Positions 16,966-25,370 of a stretch of 64,000 bases of DNA are shown here, piece by piece; the stretch's first letter is position 1; each line of letters opens with the position of its first letter. This DNA is from JBCBAP01 sp038532435 (GTDB lineage: Bacteria > Pseudomonadota > Alphaproteobacteria > Rhodobacterales > Rhodobacteraceae), in NCBI GenBank assembly GCA_038532435.1, contig JBCBAP010000003.1, forward strand, positions 1 through 64,000, written 5' to 3'. The notes under the pieces were generated by a model that did no database searches, was not told where the DNA came from, and saw only the letters and a program-made list of their open reading frames with translations. The position numbers were made by a program, and so were the translations under genes.

Positions 16966-18492
16966 TTAGGAAGCGAGCCGCGTGGTCTCGTCCGTATGGG
17001 CAGCGATCCAGGCGTCGATGCGGGCGATCTGATCCGCCGTAAGCCTCAGGCCCAGTTTGGACCGGCGCCAGACCGCATCCTCGGCGCTTCGGACATATTC
17101 CTTGTCCATGAGCCAGCGCAGCTCGGCTTCCGTCAGGGACGCCCCGAACTCCTCACCAAGATCGGAGGCATCCTGGGCTGAGCCCAACATCTCTGCGGCC
17201 TCAGTCCCGTAGGCGCGCACCAGGCGCAGCGCCCAGCGATCATCGAGGAAGGGATGCGCATCCTTCAAACCGTCGACGAGCGCTTGAACGCCGTCGACGG
17301 GAAAGTCCCCACCGGGCAAGGGAACCCGCGCGGTCCAGTCATCTGCGGCCGCCGGATAGAAGGGGGCGAGCTTTGCCAGCGCCGCCTCCGCCAGACGGCG
17401 ATAAGTCGTGATCTTACCGCCGAACACGTTGAGGAGCGGCGCCTGCGGCCCGCCCCCGTCGAGGGACAGCACATAGTCCCGGGTCGCCGCAGTCGCCGAG
17501 CTGGCCCCGTCATCATAGAGCGGTCGCACGCCGGAGTAACGCCAGACGATATCCTCCGCTTTCAAGGGCTCGGCAAAGTACTCGGAGGCGAAGTCGAGCA
17601 TGTACTGCGCCTCCTCGTCCGTGCACTCCGCCGTCCCCGGTGCGCCCCGGTGATCCTTGTCTGTTGTGCCGATCAAAGTGAAGTCGGTCTCGTAGGGGAT
17701 CGCGAACATGATCCGACCATCCCTGCCCTGCATGAAATAGGCCTTGTCATGGTCGAACTGCTTTTTCAGCACGATGTGGGAACCGCGGACCAGCCGCACC
17801 CCTTCGGTTGAGTTGATCCGGACGGTATTGCGGATGATGTCTTCGACCCAGGGCCCGCCCGCATTGACGAGGCCTCGTGCGCGGATGGTTTCCTGCGCCC
17901 CGTCGGCCTTTTCCACAACAACATCCCAGTGATCGGCGTTCCGGGTGGCGGAGACGCACGTCGTCCGGGTCATGATCCGCGCGCCCCGCGCCTCTGCATC
18001 TCGCGCGTTCAGCACCACCAGACGGGAATCCTCGACCCAGCAGTCCGAGTACTCGAACGCCTTTGTGTAGGCGGTCTTCAGCGGTGCGCCCGCGGGATCC
18101 GTATGCAGGTTCAGCGTCTTGGTTCCCGGCAGGATCTTGCGCCCCCCCAGGTTGTCGTAGAGGAACAGGCCGAGGCGGATCAGCCATGCAGGCCGCATCT
18201 CCTTGTGGTGGGGTAGCACGAACCGCATCGGCCAGGAGATGTGCGGCATTGCGGTCAGCAGGGTTTCGCGCTCGATCAACGCCTCCCGCACAAGGCGGAA
18301 CTCGTAATACTCCAGATACCTCAGCCCGCCATGGAACAGCTTGGTGGACGAGGAGGAGGTCGCCTGCGCCAGATCGTCCTTCTCACACAGCGCGACCGAC
18401 AGTCCTCGGCCCGCCGCATCCCGCGCGATTCCGCACCCATTGATTCCGCCACCGATCACGAAGAGATCGACCATTCCATCCGTGTCCGTCAT
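16966..18492 (-). CDS. glpD: Aerobic glycerol-3-phosphate dehydrogenase GlpD
   Basis: This membrane-associated flavoenzyme oxidises glycerol-3-phosphate to DHAP and reduces ubiquinone. The 508 residues start with the FAD-binding motif GGGINGCGIARDAAGRGLSVALCE. Family segments SSSSTKLFHGGLRYLE, AYFMQGRDGRIMFAIPYE, TLIGTTDKDHRG and NVFGGKITTYRRLAEAAL follow. The frame is open to 18549, but the ATG at 18492 has GGGAGGA 7 bases upstream. It is divergent from the glpR-like gene and convergent with fliM, marking the left edge of the catabolic island. Its product, DHAP, is also released by the aldolase at 25367. Confidence 0.96.
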   Translation of the reverse strand: MTDTDGMVDLFVIGGGINGCGIARDAAGRGLSVALCEKDDLAQATSSSSTKLFHGGLRYLEYYEFRLVREALIERETLLTAMPHISWPMRFVLPHHKEMRPAWLIRLGLFLYDNLGGRKILPGTKTLNLHTDPAGAPLKTAYTKAFEYSDCWVEDSRLVVLNARDAEARGARIMTRTTCVSATRNADHWDVVVEKADGAQETIRARGLVNAGGPWVEDIIRNTVRINSTEGVRLVRGSHIVLKKQFDHDKAYFMQGRDGRIMFAIPYETDFTLIGTTDKDHRGAPGTAECTDEEAQYMLDFASEYFAEPLKAEDIVWRYSGVRPLYDDGASSATAATRDYVLSLDGGGPQAPLLNVFGGKITTYRRLAEAALAKLAPFYPAAADDWTARVPLPGGDFPVDGVQALVDGLKDAHPFLDDRWALRLVRAYGTEAAEMLGSAQDASDLGEEFGASLTEAELRWLMDKEYVRSAEDAVWRRSKLGLRLTADQIARIDAWIAAHTDETTRLAS

Positions 18493-18557
18493 CCGCTGAT
18501 CCTCCCGAAACGCACATTCGTGGATGTTCGAAGAGGATCGAATCGTCAAGATTAATG

Positions 18558-18588
18558 TTCGCTATTTTCGCTTTTCATTTTCGTTTCC
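18558..18588. promoter_or_regulatory. Candidate GlpR operator repeats in the glpD/glpR promoter
   Basis: This AT-rich stretch between the divergent glpD and glpR starts contains tandem TTCG-centred repeats. ATTTTCGCTTTT starts at 18564 and ATTTTCGTTTCC at 18577, preceded by GTTCGCT at 18557. DeoR-family GlpR proteins bind repeated TTCG-type half-sites, and the location fits dual control of glpD and glpR. The assignment is by motif resemblance only. Confidence 0.45.
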
Positions 18589-18620
18589 GCTCATATGATC
18601 ATCGCAAAGGAGGGACCGGC

Positions 18621-19430
18621 ATGGCGCAAACCTTTCGGCAGAAGGATATCCTGACCCTCGCGCAGTCCGCGGGAAAGGTGACCGTGGACGGCCTTGCCAC
18701 CCACTTTCAGGTGACCGCGCAGACCATCCGGCGAGACCTCAACGAGCTGTGCGACACCGGCAAGCTCACCCGGGTCCATGGCGGAGCGGTGCTGCCCTCC
18801 GGCGTGACCAACCTGCACTATGAAGAGCGGCGCAGCCTCGCCTCAGACCAGAAAGACGCGATCGGCGCACTGTGCGCGACCCACATTCCTGACGGGGTCT
18901 CGCTCTTCATCAATATCGGCACGACAACGGAGGCGGTCGCACGGGCACTCGCGAACCACCGCAACCTCATGGTCATCACCAACAACCTCAACGTGGCACA
19001 GCTCATGGCAGCGGAGCCCACGTGCGATGTGGTGATCGCGGGCGGGGTGCTGCGCCGGTCCGACGGGGGGCTGACCGGGGATGCGACGCTCGAATTCATC
19101 TCCCGGTTCAAGGTGGATTATGCGGTGATCGGCGCTTCCTCGATAGATCCGGACGGCTCCCTGCTCGACTACGACATGCGCGAGGTCCAGGTCTCCCAGG
19201 CGATCATCCGGAACGCGCGGCGGACCTTTCTGGTCGCGGACCACACGAAATTCACCCGGACCGCTCCTGCCCGGATCGGAGATGTGCGGGATCTGACCGG
19301 CTTTTTCACGGACCGCCCACCGCCCGTCGAGTTCATGGACCGATGCGAGGCCGCGGGCGTCGATGTCGCCGTAGCACAGCCGCAAAGCCCGGAAATGCGA
19401 ACCCAAACGAACATGGAATCCACGGCTTGA
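18621..19430 (+). CDS. glpR: DeoR-family repressor GlpR
   Basis: A 269-residue regulator with an N-terminal DeoR helix-turn-helix (VDGLATHFQVTAQTIRRDLNEL, then LTRVHGGAVLPSG). The C-terminal sugar-phosphate sensor has SLFINIGTTTEAVARAL and VITNNLNVAQLM, then AGGVLRRSDGGLTGDATLEFI and FLVADHTKFTR. These segments align closely, from memory, with E. coli GlpR, which senses glycerol-3-phosphate. The frame opens at 18555, but AAAGGAGG lies just before the ATG at 18621. It is divergent from glpD and is followed 97 bases later by the TRAP transporter genes, which it may also control. Confidence 0.9.
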   Translation: MAQTFRQKDILTLAQSAGKVTVDGLATHFQVTAQTIRRDLNELCDTGKLTRVHGGAVLPSGVTNLHYEERRSLASDQKDAIGALCATHIPDGVSLFINIGTTTEAVARALANHRNLMVITNNLNVAQLMAAEPTCDVVIAGGVLRRSDGGLTGDATLEFISRFKVDYAVIGASSIDPDGSLLDYDMREVQVSQAIIRNARRTFLVADHTKFTRTAPARIGDVRDLTGFFTDRPPPVEFMDRCEAAGVDVAVAQPQSPEMRTQTNMESTA

Positions 19431-19527
19431 GCGGGCTTTCCGGCCCTTGACAGCGCACAAGCGCTCGGGAAGCATCGGGCGCGGCAGGCCGCCGCAAGAG
19501 CGCGCCGCCCAATTCGGGAGGATTTGT

Positions 19528-20118
19528 ATGGCCGCGCTTCTTGGCCTGCTCAAGGGACTTTGCGCTGTTAACAACGTGTTGCTGCTGATCGGTCGGCATG
19601 TGGCCTGGGTCGCGCTGGCGACGATGACGGTCATCATCCTCTACCAGATCATCATGCGCTACGTGTTCGACCTCGCGCCCAACTGGTCGGAGGAGGCCGC
19701 ACGCTTCCTCATGCTCTGGATGACCGGGCTGATCGCCCCGTCCGCGTACCGCTGGGGCGGGTTTGTCGCGATCGATACGGTTGTGCGTCTGCTGCCCAGG
19801 GCCCTCGCGGCCATCCTCGCGCTGATCCTCCTTGTGCTGGCGCTGACGGTCCTCGTCGTCGGTCTGCGTATTTCGTTCGCGGAGGTGACCGGGTTCTCCG
19901 GCTCTTTCGCCACCGCAGCGCTCTGGGTCCCGCTTGATCTTTTGGGCGGCGAGAGCTTCCGCGTGCCCCGGTCGTGGATGATGGCGTCGATGCTTGTCGG
20001 CATCGTCCTGCTGATCCTAGTCAACGTGGAGCACATCCTGCGCACCGTCGTGCAGCTCATCGATCCGGAGGCGCCGCTGCCCGTGGACAAGCACCTCATG
20101 GCGGCGGGGGCTGAATAG
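19528..20118 (+). CDS. TRAP transporter small membrane subunit (DctQ family)
   Basis: A 196-residue protein with four membrane helices. The family core is MTVIILYQIIMRYVFDLAPNWSEEAARFLMLWMTG, giving helices 2 and 3 with the conserved RYVF and WSEE-AR motif. A loop between helices 3 and 4 (about residues 120-145) is longer than usual, and an extended cytoplasmic tail follows helix 4. The ATG at 19528 follows GGGAGG; an earlier in-frame start at 19447 lacks one. It abuts the DctM gene. The substrate cannot be read from this subunit. Confidence 0.9.
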   Translation: MAALLGLLKGLCAVNNVLLLIGRHVAWVALATMTVIILYQIIMRYVFDLAPNWSEEAARFLMLWMTGLIAPSAYRWGGFVAIDTVVRLLPRALAAILALILLVLALTVLVVGLRISFAEVTGFSGSFATAALWVPLDLLGGESFRVPRSWMMASMLVGIVLLILVNVEHILRTVVQLIDPEAPLPVDKHLMAAGAE

Positions 20119-21429
20119 ATGCTGGTCTGGTTCCTTCCCCTCTTCCTGCTGTTCCTGATGATCGGCCTTCCGGTCTTCTTCGGCCTCCTCGCGGCGCCGG
20201 GTCTGCTGATCTGGTGGGAGGCGATCTCCAACGGCAATGACCGCTACATGCGGGACATCACGCTGCTCTACCGCAACCTCTATAACGGGATGGACAGCTT
20301 CCCATTGATGGCCATCCCGTTCTTCATGCTCGCGGGCGAGATGATGAACCGGGGCGGCATCACGATGCGGCTTGTCGAGTTCTCCCAGGCCATGATCGGG
20401 CACCTCAAGGGCGGGCTTGCGCAGGTCAACATCTTCTCCTCGATGCTGTTTGCGGGCCTGTCCGGATCCGCGGTGGCGGACACGTCGGCACTGGGCTCCA
20501 TGCTCATCCCGGCGATGGAGAAACAGGGCTACACGCGGAAATTTGCGGCGGCGATCACGGCGGCAAGCTCCGTCATCGGGCCGATCATCCCACCGTCGGG
20601 CATCATGATCATCTACGCCTACGTGATGGGCGAGAGCGTCGCGGCCCTGTTCCTTGCGGGCATCGTGCCGGGCATCCTCGTGGGTGTCGGCCTCATGATG
20701 ATGGTGTCGTATCAGGCCCGGGTTCAGGACTTCCCCCCGGCGACAAAGCGTGCCACCTGGGCAGAGAGCGGTCAGGCGAGCCTGAAGGCGTTTTTCCCAC
20801 TCATGACCCCGGTGATTATCCTCGGCGGCATCCTGGGCGGCGTGATGACACCGACCGAAGCCTCCGCCGTGGCCGCGGCCTACGCGCTCGTGGTCAGTCT
20901 GGTGATCTTGAAGTCTATGCAGATCAAGGATCTGCCCAACGTCTTCATCCGCTCGGCCCTTGCAGCCTCGGTGGTTCTGCTTCTGGTCGGCGCGGCGATG
21001 TCATTCAAGACGGTCGTTTCACTCTCCCGCGCGCCGGAGACGCTGGCGGTCTTCATCCTCGGTCTGAGCGACGATCCGTTGATGCTGCTGTTTCTCATCA
21101 ACCTGTTGCTGTTCGTCGTGGGCATGTTCCTCGACGCGGGGCCGGCGATCATCATTCTGGGCCCGATCCTCGGCCCGATCTTCCTCGATCTCGGCGTGCA
21201 TCCGGTGCACTTTGCGATCATCATGAGCGTGAACCTGACCGTTGGCCTCGCGACGCCCCCTATGGGCCTCGTGCTGTTCGTCGCCTCGTCCGTCTCCGGC
21301 GAACGGGTGGAGACGATCGCCCGTGCCATCCTGCCCTTCCTTGCTGTGGAGGTGCTGGTGATTTTCCTCATCACCTACGTCCCCGCAATCTCCATGACCG
21401 TGCCGCGCCTTCTGGGCTTCGTCCAATGA
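20119..21429 (+). CDS. TRAP transporter large membrane subunit (DctM family)
   Basis: This 436-residue subunit is the sodium-coupled translocation channel. About twelve membrane helices are predicted. DctM hallmarks are DSFPLMAIPFFMLAGEMMNRGGI, the GLSGSAVADTSALGSMLIPAMEKQGY segment, SSVIGPIIPPSGIMIIYAY and GGVMTPTEASAVAAAYAL. It follows the DctQ gene directly, with no gap, and overlaps the frame leading into the binding protein. It would power import using the sodium gradient, as usual in marine alphaproteobacteria. Confidence 0.95.
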   Translation: MLVWFLPLFLLFLMIGLPVFFGLLAAPGLLIWWEAISNGNDRYMRDITLLYRNLYNGMDSFPLMAIPFFMLAGEMMNRGGITMRLVEFSQAMIGHLKGGLAQVNIFSSMLFAGLSGSAVADTSALGSMLIPAMEKQGYTRKFAAAITAASSVIGPIIPPSGIMIIYAYVMGESVAALFLAGIVPGILVGVGLMMMVSYQARVQDFPPATKRATWAESGQASLKAFFPLMTPVIILGGILGGVMTPTEASAVAAAYALVVSLVILKSMQIKDLPNVFIRSALAASVVLLLVGAAMSFKTVVSLSRAPETLAVFILGLSDDPLMLLFLINLLLFVVGMFLDAGPAIIILGPILGPIFLDLGVHPVHFAIIMSVNLTVGLATPPMGLVLFVASSVSGERVETIARAILPFLAVEVLVIFLITYVPAISMTVPRLLGFVQ

Positions 21430-21476
21430 GCGGTCCGTCGTACCCCAACCAAAACCTGACCAATGGGAGGTCTTCC

Positions 21477-22532
21477 ATGAAAAAAGCACTTTCGTCGCTC
21501 CTCGTGGCGACGCTGATGACCGCGGCACCGATGACGGCCGCGGCGCAGGAGTTCACGATCCGCGCGACGGCGAACTCCAACGAGAACGATGAGGACGCGG
21601 ACGGTCTGAATGTCTTCAAGAACTATGTCGAGGCCGCATCGAACGGCGCGATCAAGGTTGACGTGTTCATCGGCACGCAGCTCTGCTCCAACGGTGCGGA
21701 GTGCCTGCAGGGCGTGGCGGACGGCTCCATCGACGTCTACATCTCCACCTCCGGCGGCGCATCCGGCATCTTTCCTTATGTGCAGGTGCTCGACCTTCCC
21801 TACCTGATGAAGGACGACCGGGTGGCCGAGGCTGTTCTGTCCGGTGACTTCACCCGCACCATGCGGGATATGGCGCTTGAGGACAGTGGCGACCGCATCC
21901 GCCTGATGACCATCGGCAACACCGGCGGCTGGCGGAATTTCGCCAACACCAAACGTCGCGTGGCGGAGCCGTCGGACATGGAAGGCCTGAAGATCCGCAC
22001 GGTCGTGGCCGACCTGCCGCAGGAACTTGTCCGCGCGCTCGGCGCGTCCCCGACGCCGATCCCGTGGCCGGAGCTCTTCACCTCCTTCCAGACCGGCGTG
22101 GTCGAAGGGTCCAAGAACGGCATCACCGACATCATGGGCATGAAGTTCCCGGATGCAGGTCTGCAGTACGTGACCCTCGATGGACACGCCTACATGGGCG
22201 CGCTCTGGTGGATGTCCAACGAGACCTTCCAGTCCATGCCGATGGATATGCGTAAGGTCGTCGTGGATGGCTTCTACGCACTGCAGCAGGCGACCTTCGC
22301 CTCGCCGAAGCGGAAGTCCATCGCGGCCTATGAGGCGTTCGTCGAAGGCGGTGGAGACCTCTACGTCCCGACCCCCGAGCAGAAGGCGGCCTTCGCGGAG
22401 GCGGCGACGCCGGTCTATTCCTGGTTCGAGGCGAACGTGGCCCGCGGCCCGGAAATCCTTGGCGCGCTGCGTGACGCGGTTGCCACGGCGGAGGCGGATA
22501 TTGCCGCCGCGAACGACGCCGATCTGAACTGA
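21477..22532 (+). CDS. TRAP transporter periplasmic binding protein (DctP family)
   Basis: A 351-residue secreted binding protein. It has a Sec signal (MKKALSSLLVATLMTAAPMTAAA) with a GGGAGG site 6 bases before the ATG at 21477. The DctP core shows GLKIRTVVADLPQELVRALGASPTPIPWPELFTSFQTGVVEGSKN. The LKIRT arginine normally pairs with an acidic ligand group, so a carboxylate or sulfonate ligand is possible. It lies downstream of DctQ and DctM (QMP order) and ends 7 bases before a strong hairpin. Neighbouring sulfosugar enzymes suggest, without proof, a sulfoquinovose-related ligand. Confidence 0.93.
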   Translation: MKKALSSLLVATLMTAAPMTAAAQEFTIRATANSNENDEDADGLNVFKNYVEAASNGAIKVDVFIGTQLCSNGAECLQGVADGSIDVYISTSGGASGIFPYVQVLDLPYLMKDDRVAEAVLSGDFTRTMRDMALEDSGDRIRLMTIGNTGGWRNFANTKRRVAEPSDMEGLKIRTVVADLPQELVRALGASPTPIPWPELFTSFQTGVVEGSKNGITDIMGMKFPDAGLQYVTLDGHAYMGALWWMSNETFQSMPMDMRKVVVDGFYALQQATFASPKRKSIAAYEAFVEGGGDLYVPTPEQKAAFAEAATPVYSWFEANVARGPEILGALRDAVATAEADIAAANDADLN

Positions 22533-22538
22533 TCACTG

Positions 22539-22567
22539 CCGGGCGCGCGACCGGATCGCGCGCCCGG
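22539..22567 (+). terminator. Terminator-like hairpin after the TRAP operon
   Basis: A perfect 12-bp stem (CCGGGCGCGCGA paired with TCGCGCGCCCGG) with a 5-base loop begins 7 bases after the dctP stop. There is no U-run. A smaller hairpin, GCCGGTTCAAACCGGC, follows at about 22573. Very stable GC stems without U-tracts are common 3' ends in high-GC alphaproteobacteria; mRNA protection is an alternative role. Confidence 0.75.
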
Positions 22568-22716
22568 ACACCGCCGGTTCAAACCGGCCAAAAAACTCTA
22601 CGAACGCCTGATTTTGACTGCCGCATGATCCAGCGGCCCAACCCCGGCGTGACCGGCGCCCAGAGACACCCGACGCGATGACCGACGATCCCACCCTCCC
22701 AGCTGGCCGCACCGCC

Positions 22717-23187
22717 TCAGCGGAACGGATAGAGCCACGGCTTGTAGTCGTCGATCAGGATCTGGGCATGGGCGATCTGGTCCGGGGTCATCTTCTTGAC
22801 GACCTCCTCGAGGGAGATCGCCGCGTCCGGGTCGCCGCCGATGGCGCTGAGCACGTACCACATGTAGGCGCGCACGAGGTCCGGCGCGGGCATGCCCCGG
22901 CCCACCTCGTAGTACCAACCGATCCCCGACTGCGCGCCCGGATGGCCCTTGAGCGAGGCACGCAGGTACCACTCGAAAGCCCGCACATCGTCCCGCTCAA
23001 CGCCGAGGCCGAGCGCGTACATGACCCCGATCAGTTCCTCCGCATCCGCGTTGCCGGACCGGGCCGCGGGCAGAAACGCCTGCATTGCCTCCTCGTACCG
23101 CCCGGCCTCCATCAGATCACGCGCCTCTTCGATATCGGCGACAGCAGGCGTGGCGAGAGTGAGAGCAAGGGCAAGCGGGCGCAGCAT
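22717..23187 (-). CDS. Secreted Sel1-repeat (TPR-like) protein
   Basis: A 156-residue precursor with a Sec signal (MLRPLALALTLATPAVA). Sel1-type helical repeats follow: AEELIGVMYALGLGVERDDVRAFEWYLRA, AQSGIGWYYEVGRGMPAPDLVRAYMWYVLSA and a degenerate third. Such repeats act as protein-binding scaffolds; no enzymatic motif is present. GGAGG lies 5 bases before the ATG at 23187. Its start codon is only a few bases from the 5' end of the plus-strand peroxidase gene, so the two promoters must overlap the opposite reading frames. A functional link to that neighbour is unproven. Confidence 0.82.
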   Translation of the reverse strand: MLRPLALALTLATPAVADIEEARDLMEAGRYEEAMQAFLPAARSGNADAEELIGVMYALGLGVERDDVRAFEWYLRASLKGHPGAQSGIGWYYEVGRGMPAPDLVRAYMWYVLSAIGGDPDAAISLEEVVKKMTPDQIAHAQILIDDYKPWLYPFR

Positions 23188-23190
23188 GGG

Positions 23191-24492
23191 ATCCTCCGTG
23201 GTTTCGCCGCACTCTGCCTCGCGCTCGGGCTGACCACAACCGCCTCCGCAGAGCCCATCGCGCCCGAGGATTTCCTGCCGGTTGACGCCGCACAGGCCCG
23301 GATCGGTCAGCTTCTGTTCTACGACCCGCTGCTGTCGGGAAACCGCAACATTTCCTGCGGCACCTGCCACCACCACGACCATGCAGGAACCGACGGGCTG
23401 CCTCTGGGCATCGGTGAGGGAGGGATCGGCCTCGGGCCGGAGCGGCTGGCCGGTGACATCATCAAACGGGTGCCGCGCAACGCACCTGCGCTCTTCAACC
23501 TCGGGCACCTGTCCATCGACGTGCTGTTCCATGACGGGCGGCTTTCAGTTGATGACGCGTTCGGCAACGGCTTTAACTCCCCGGCAGAGGAATGGTTGCC
23601 GAAAGGCCTGAACGACATCGTCGCCGCGCAAGCGCTCTTTCCCCTGACTTCAGCCGCGGAGATGGCGGGTCAGCCAGAGGAGAACGAGATCGGCGGGGCG
23701 CGCAACGACCGGCTCGACAACGTCTGGCCCATCGTCGCCAAGCGTGTGCGCATCGTTCCCGAATATGGCGCTATGTTCGTCGAGGCGTTCGACCATGTCG
23801 ACACGCCCGAACAGGTGACGATCGTTGAGATCGCAAACGCCCTTTCAGCCTTCATCCGCGGAGAATGGGAGAGCCATGACAGCCCGTATGATGCCTGGCT
23901 GGCGGGCAGGCCGCTCCCGGCGATGGCGGAGGCGGGACGGCAGCTTTTCTTCGGCAAGGCAGGGTGTGCGGCGTGCCACTCCGGCCCGCTCTTCACTGAT
24001 CAGAAGTTCCACGCACTCGCCCTGCCCCATTTCGGACCCGGACGCACCCGCATGTTCGACCCGTATGTCCGCGATGTGGGCCGGATGGCGGAGAGCGACC
24101 GGCTGGAGGACGCGTATCGCTTCCGCACACCGTCCCTGCGCAACGTGGCGCTCACGGCACCTTATGGACATAACGGGGCCTACCGGACGCTCGCGGAGAT
24201 GATCCGCCATCACCTCGATCCACAGGCAAGCTTCGACGCCTGGACGCCGGAGCGGGTTGACCTGCCGGACGTGCCTGCGCTTGCCAAGGTTGACTTCATC
24301 GCCTTCGAGGACCGGCGGGAGCGCGCGCGCCTGCGGGACCGTGTCGACCTAGAGCCACAGAAGCTCACCGACGGGGAGATTTTGGAGCTCGAGGCATTCC
24401 TGAACGCGCTGACGGGCACGCAGAGCGTGAAGGGTCGCCTCGGACGGCCTGATCATGTTCCGTCGGGGCTTTCCGTGGAGGGTGCGGAATGA
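23191..24492 (+). CDS. Di-heme cytochrome c peroxidase / MauG-family protein (start unresolved)
   Basis: A periplasmic di-heme protein of about 430 residues. Two c-type heme motifs are visible: ISCGTCH near residue 55 and CAACH near residue 260. The family segment AYRFRTPSLRNVALTAPYGHNGAY lies late in the sequence. A hydrophobic signal segment (RGFAALCLALGLTTTASA) opens the frame, but no ATG, GTG or TTG precedes it in frame for a long way. An ATG at 23186 is in another frame, and one extra base near 23195 would fuse it to the signal peptide. A sequencing error or small frameshift is therefore suspected. The stop overlaps the kinase ATG, so it heads the sulfosugar operon. Confidence 0.8.
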   Translation: MLRGFAALCLALGLTTTASAEPIAPEDFLPVDAAQARIGQLLFYDPLLSGNRNISCGTCHHHDHAGTDGLPLGIGEGGIGLGPERLAGDIIKRVPRNAPALFNLGHLSIDVLFHDGRLSVDDAFGNGFNSPAEEWLPKGLNDIVAAQALFPLTSAAEMAGQPEENEIGGARNDRLDNVWPIVAKRVRIVPEYGAMFVEAFDHVDTPEQVTIVEIANALSAFIRGEWESHDSPYDAWLAGRPLPAMAEAGRQLFFGKAGCAACHSGPLFTDQKFHALALPHFGPGRTRMFDPYVRDVGRMAESDRLEDAYRFRTPSLRNVALTAPYGHNGAYRTLAEMIRHHLDPQASFDAWTPERVDLPDVPALAKVDFIAFEDRRERARLRDRVDLEPQKLTDGEILELEAFLNALTGTQSVKGRLGRPDHVPSGLSVEGAE

Positions 24493-25370
24493 CCTCCATC
24501 TTCCTCGTCGGCATGGCTGTCGCCGACTTCGTATTCGATGTGGAGGAGATGCCCCGGACAGCAGAGAAACACCGCGCGACCGGCGCGCGGATCGTCGGCG
24601 GCGGCGGGGCCGCGAACGCGGCCGTGGCCATTTCCCGCCTTGGCGGCACTGCCCACCTCGCGGGCCGTCTGGGCACGGATCCCGTGGGGGACGTCATCGC
24701 ATCGGGACTGGAGGCGGAGGGCGTGGATCTCAGCCAGACAAGCCGCACTGCGGGCGCTGTGTCCTCCTACTCCTCGGTCTTCATTGGCCGCGACGGCGAG
24801 CGGCAGATCGTGAACTTCCGCGGCGCCGGCCTGCCGGACCGCCCGGCATGGTCCACCCCACCGGTCGACGCGGTGCTCGTGGACACGCGCTGGGAGGCTG
24901 GCGCGCTTGAGGCGATGAACCTTGCCAATACCCGCGGCGTGCCCGGTGTTGTGGATGCCGAGGCCCCCGTGCCGCTGCCGGTGATCGCAGCCGCCTCCCA
25001 TGTCGCGTTTTCCATGCAGGGTCTTGTCGACCTCACGGGCCTCACGGATCCGGAGGCCGCGCTGCGCGCCGCGCGTGTCCACACACCGGCGTGGCTCGCC
25101 GTCACCGATGGGGCCAACGGGGTCTGGACGCTCGACGGCGACCGGCTCGACCATCACCCGGCGGAACGGGTCGCTGTTGTCGACACGCTGGGAGCCGGGG
25201 ACATCTGGCACGGCGCCTTCGCACTTGCCCTCGCCGAAGGGCGGGACGAGCCCAGTGCCGTGCGCTTCGCCTCCGCTGCCGCCGCTCTCAAATGCACCCG
25301 CCCGGGGGGGCGCGACGGCGCCCCGACCCGCCAAGACCTGGACCGCTATCTCAAGGAAACTGCACCATGA
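24489..25370 (+). CDS. PfkB-family kinase, probable sulfofructose kinase (YihV-like)
   Basis: A 293-residue ribokinase-fold sugar kinase. It carries the N-terminal GGGGAANAAVAISRLGG motif and the C-terminal catalytic VVDTLGAGDIWHGAF. Compared from memory with E. coli YihV, the match extends to LKCTRPGGR near the end, DTRW in the middle and NF after GERQIV. Lys27, Asn109 and Arg134 fall where I recall YihV placing its sulfonate contacts (Lys27, Asn109, Arg138). Predicted reaction: 6-deoxy-6-sulfofructose to its 1-phosphate with ATP. Flanking aldolase and isomerase genes overlap it by a few bases and complete the pathway logic. An ordinary fructose or tagatose kinase is the alternative. Confidence 0.8.
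   Translation: MTSIFLVGMAVADFVFDVEEMPRTAEKHRATGARIVGGGGAANAAVAISRLGGTAHLAGRLGTDPVGDVIASGLEAEGVDLSQTSRTAGAVSSYSSVFIGRDGERQIVNFRGAGLPDRPAWSTPPVDAVLVDTRWEAGALEAMNLANTRGVPGVVDAEAPVPLPVIAAASHVAFSMQGLVDLTGLTDPEAALRAARVHTPAWLAVTDGANGVWTLDGDRLDHHPAERVAVVDTLGAGDIWHGAFALALAEGRDEPSAVRFASAAAALKCTRPGGRDGAPTRQDLDRYLKETAP

Noticed and set aside
19447..19475. TTGACA as a sigma-70 promoter for dctQMP
   Set aside because: No convincing -10 hexamer lies at the right distance, so it was not listed as a promoter.
22678..23190. N-terminal extension of the peroxidase frame
   Set aside because: The extension is antisense to the Sel1-repeat gene and precedes a clear signal peptide, so it cannot be the true N-terminus.
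24489..25370. Kinase as an ordinary ribokinase or fructokinase
   Set aside because: Not excluded, but the YihV-like blocks and the aldolase/isomerase context favour sulfofructose; the ordinary ribokinase of the window is at 53499.
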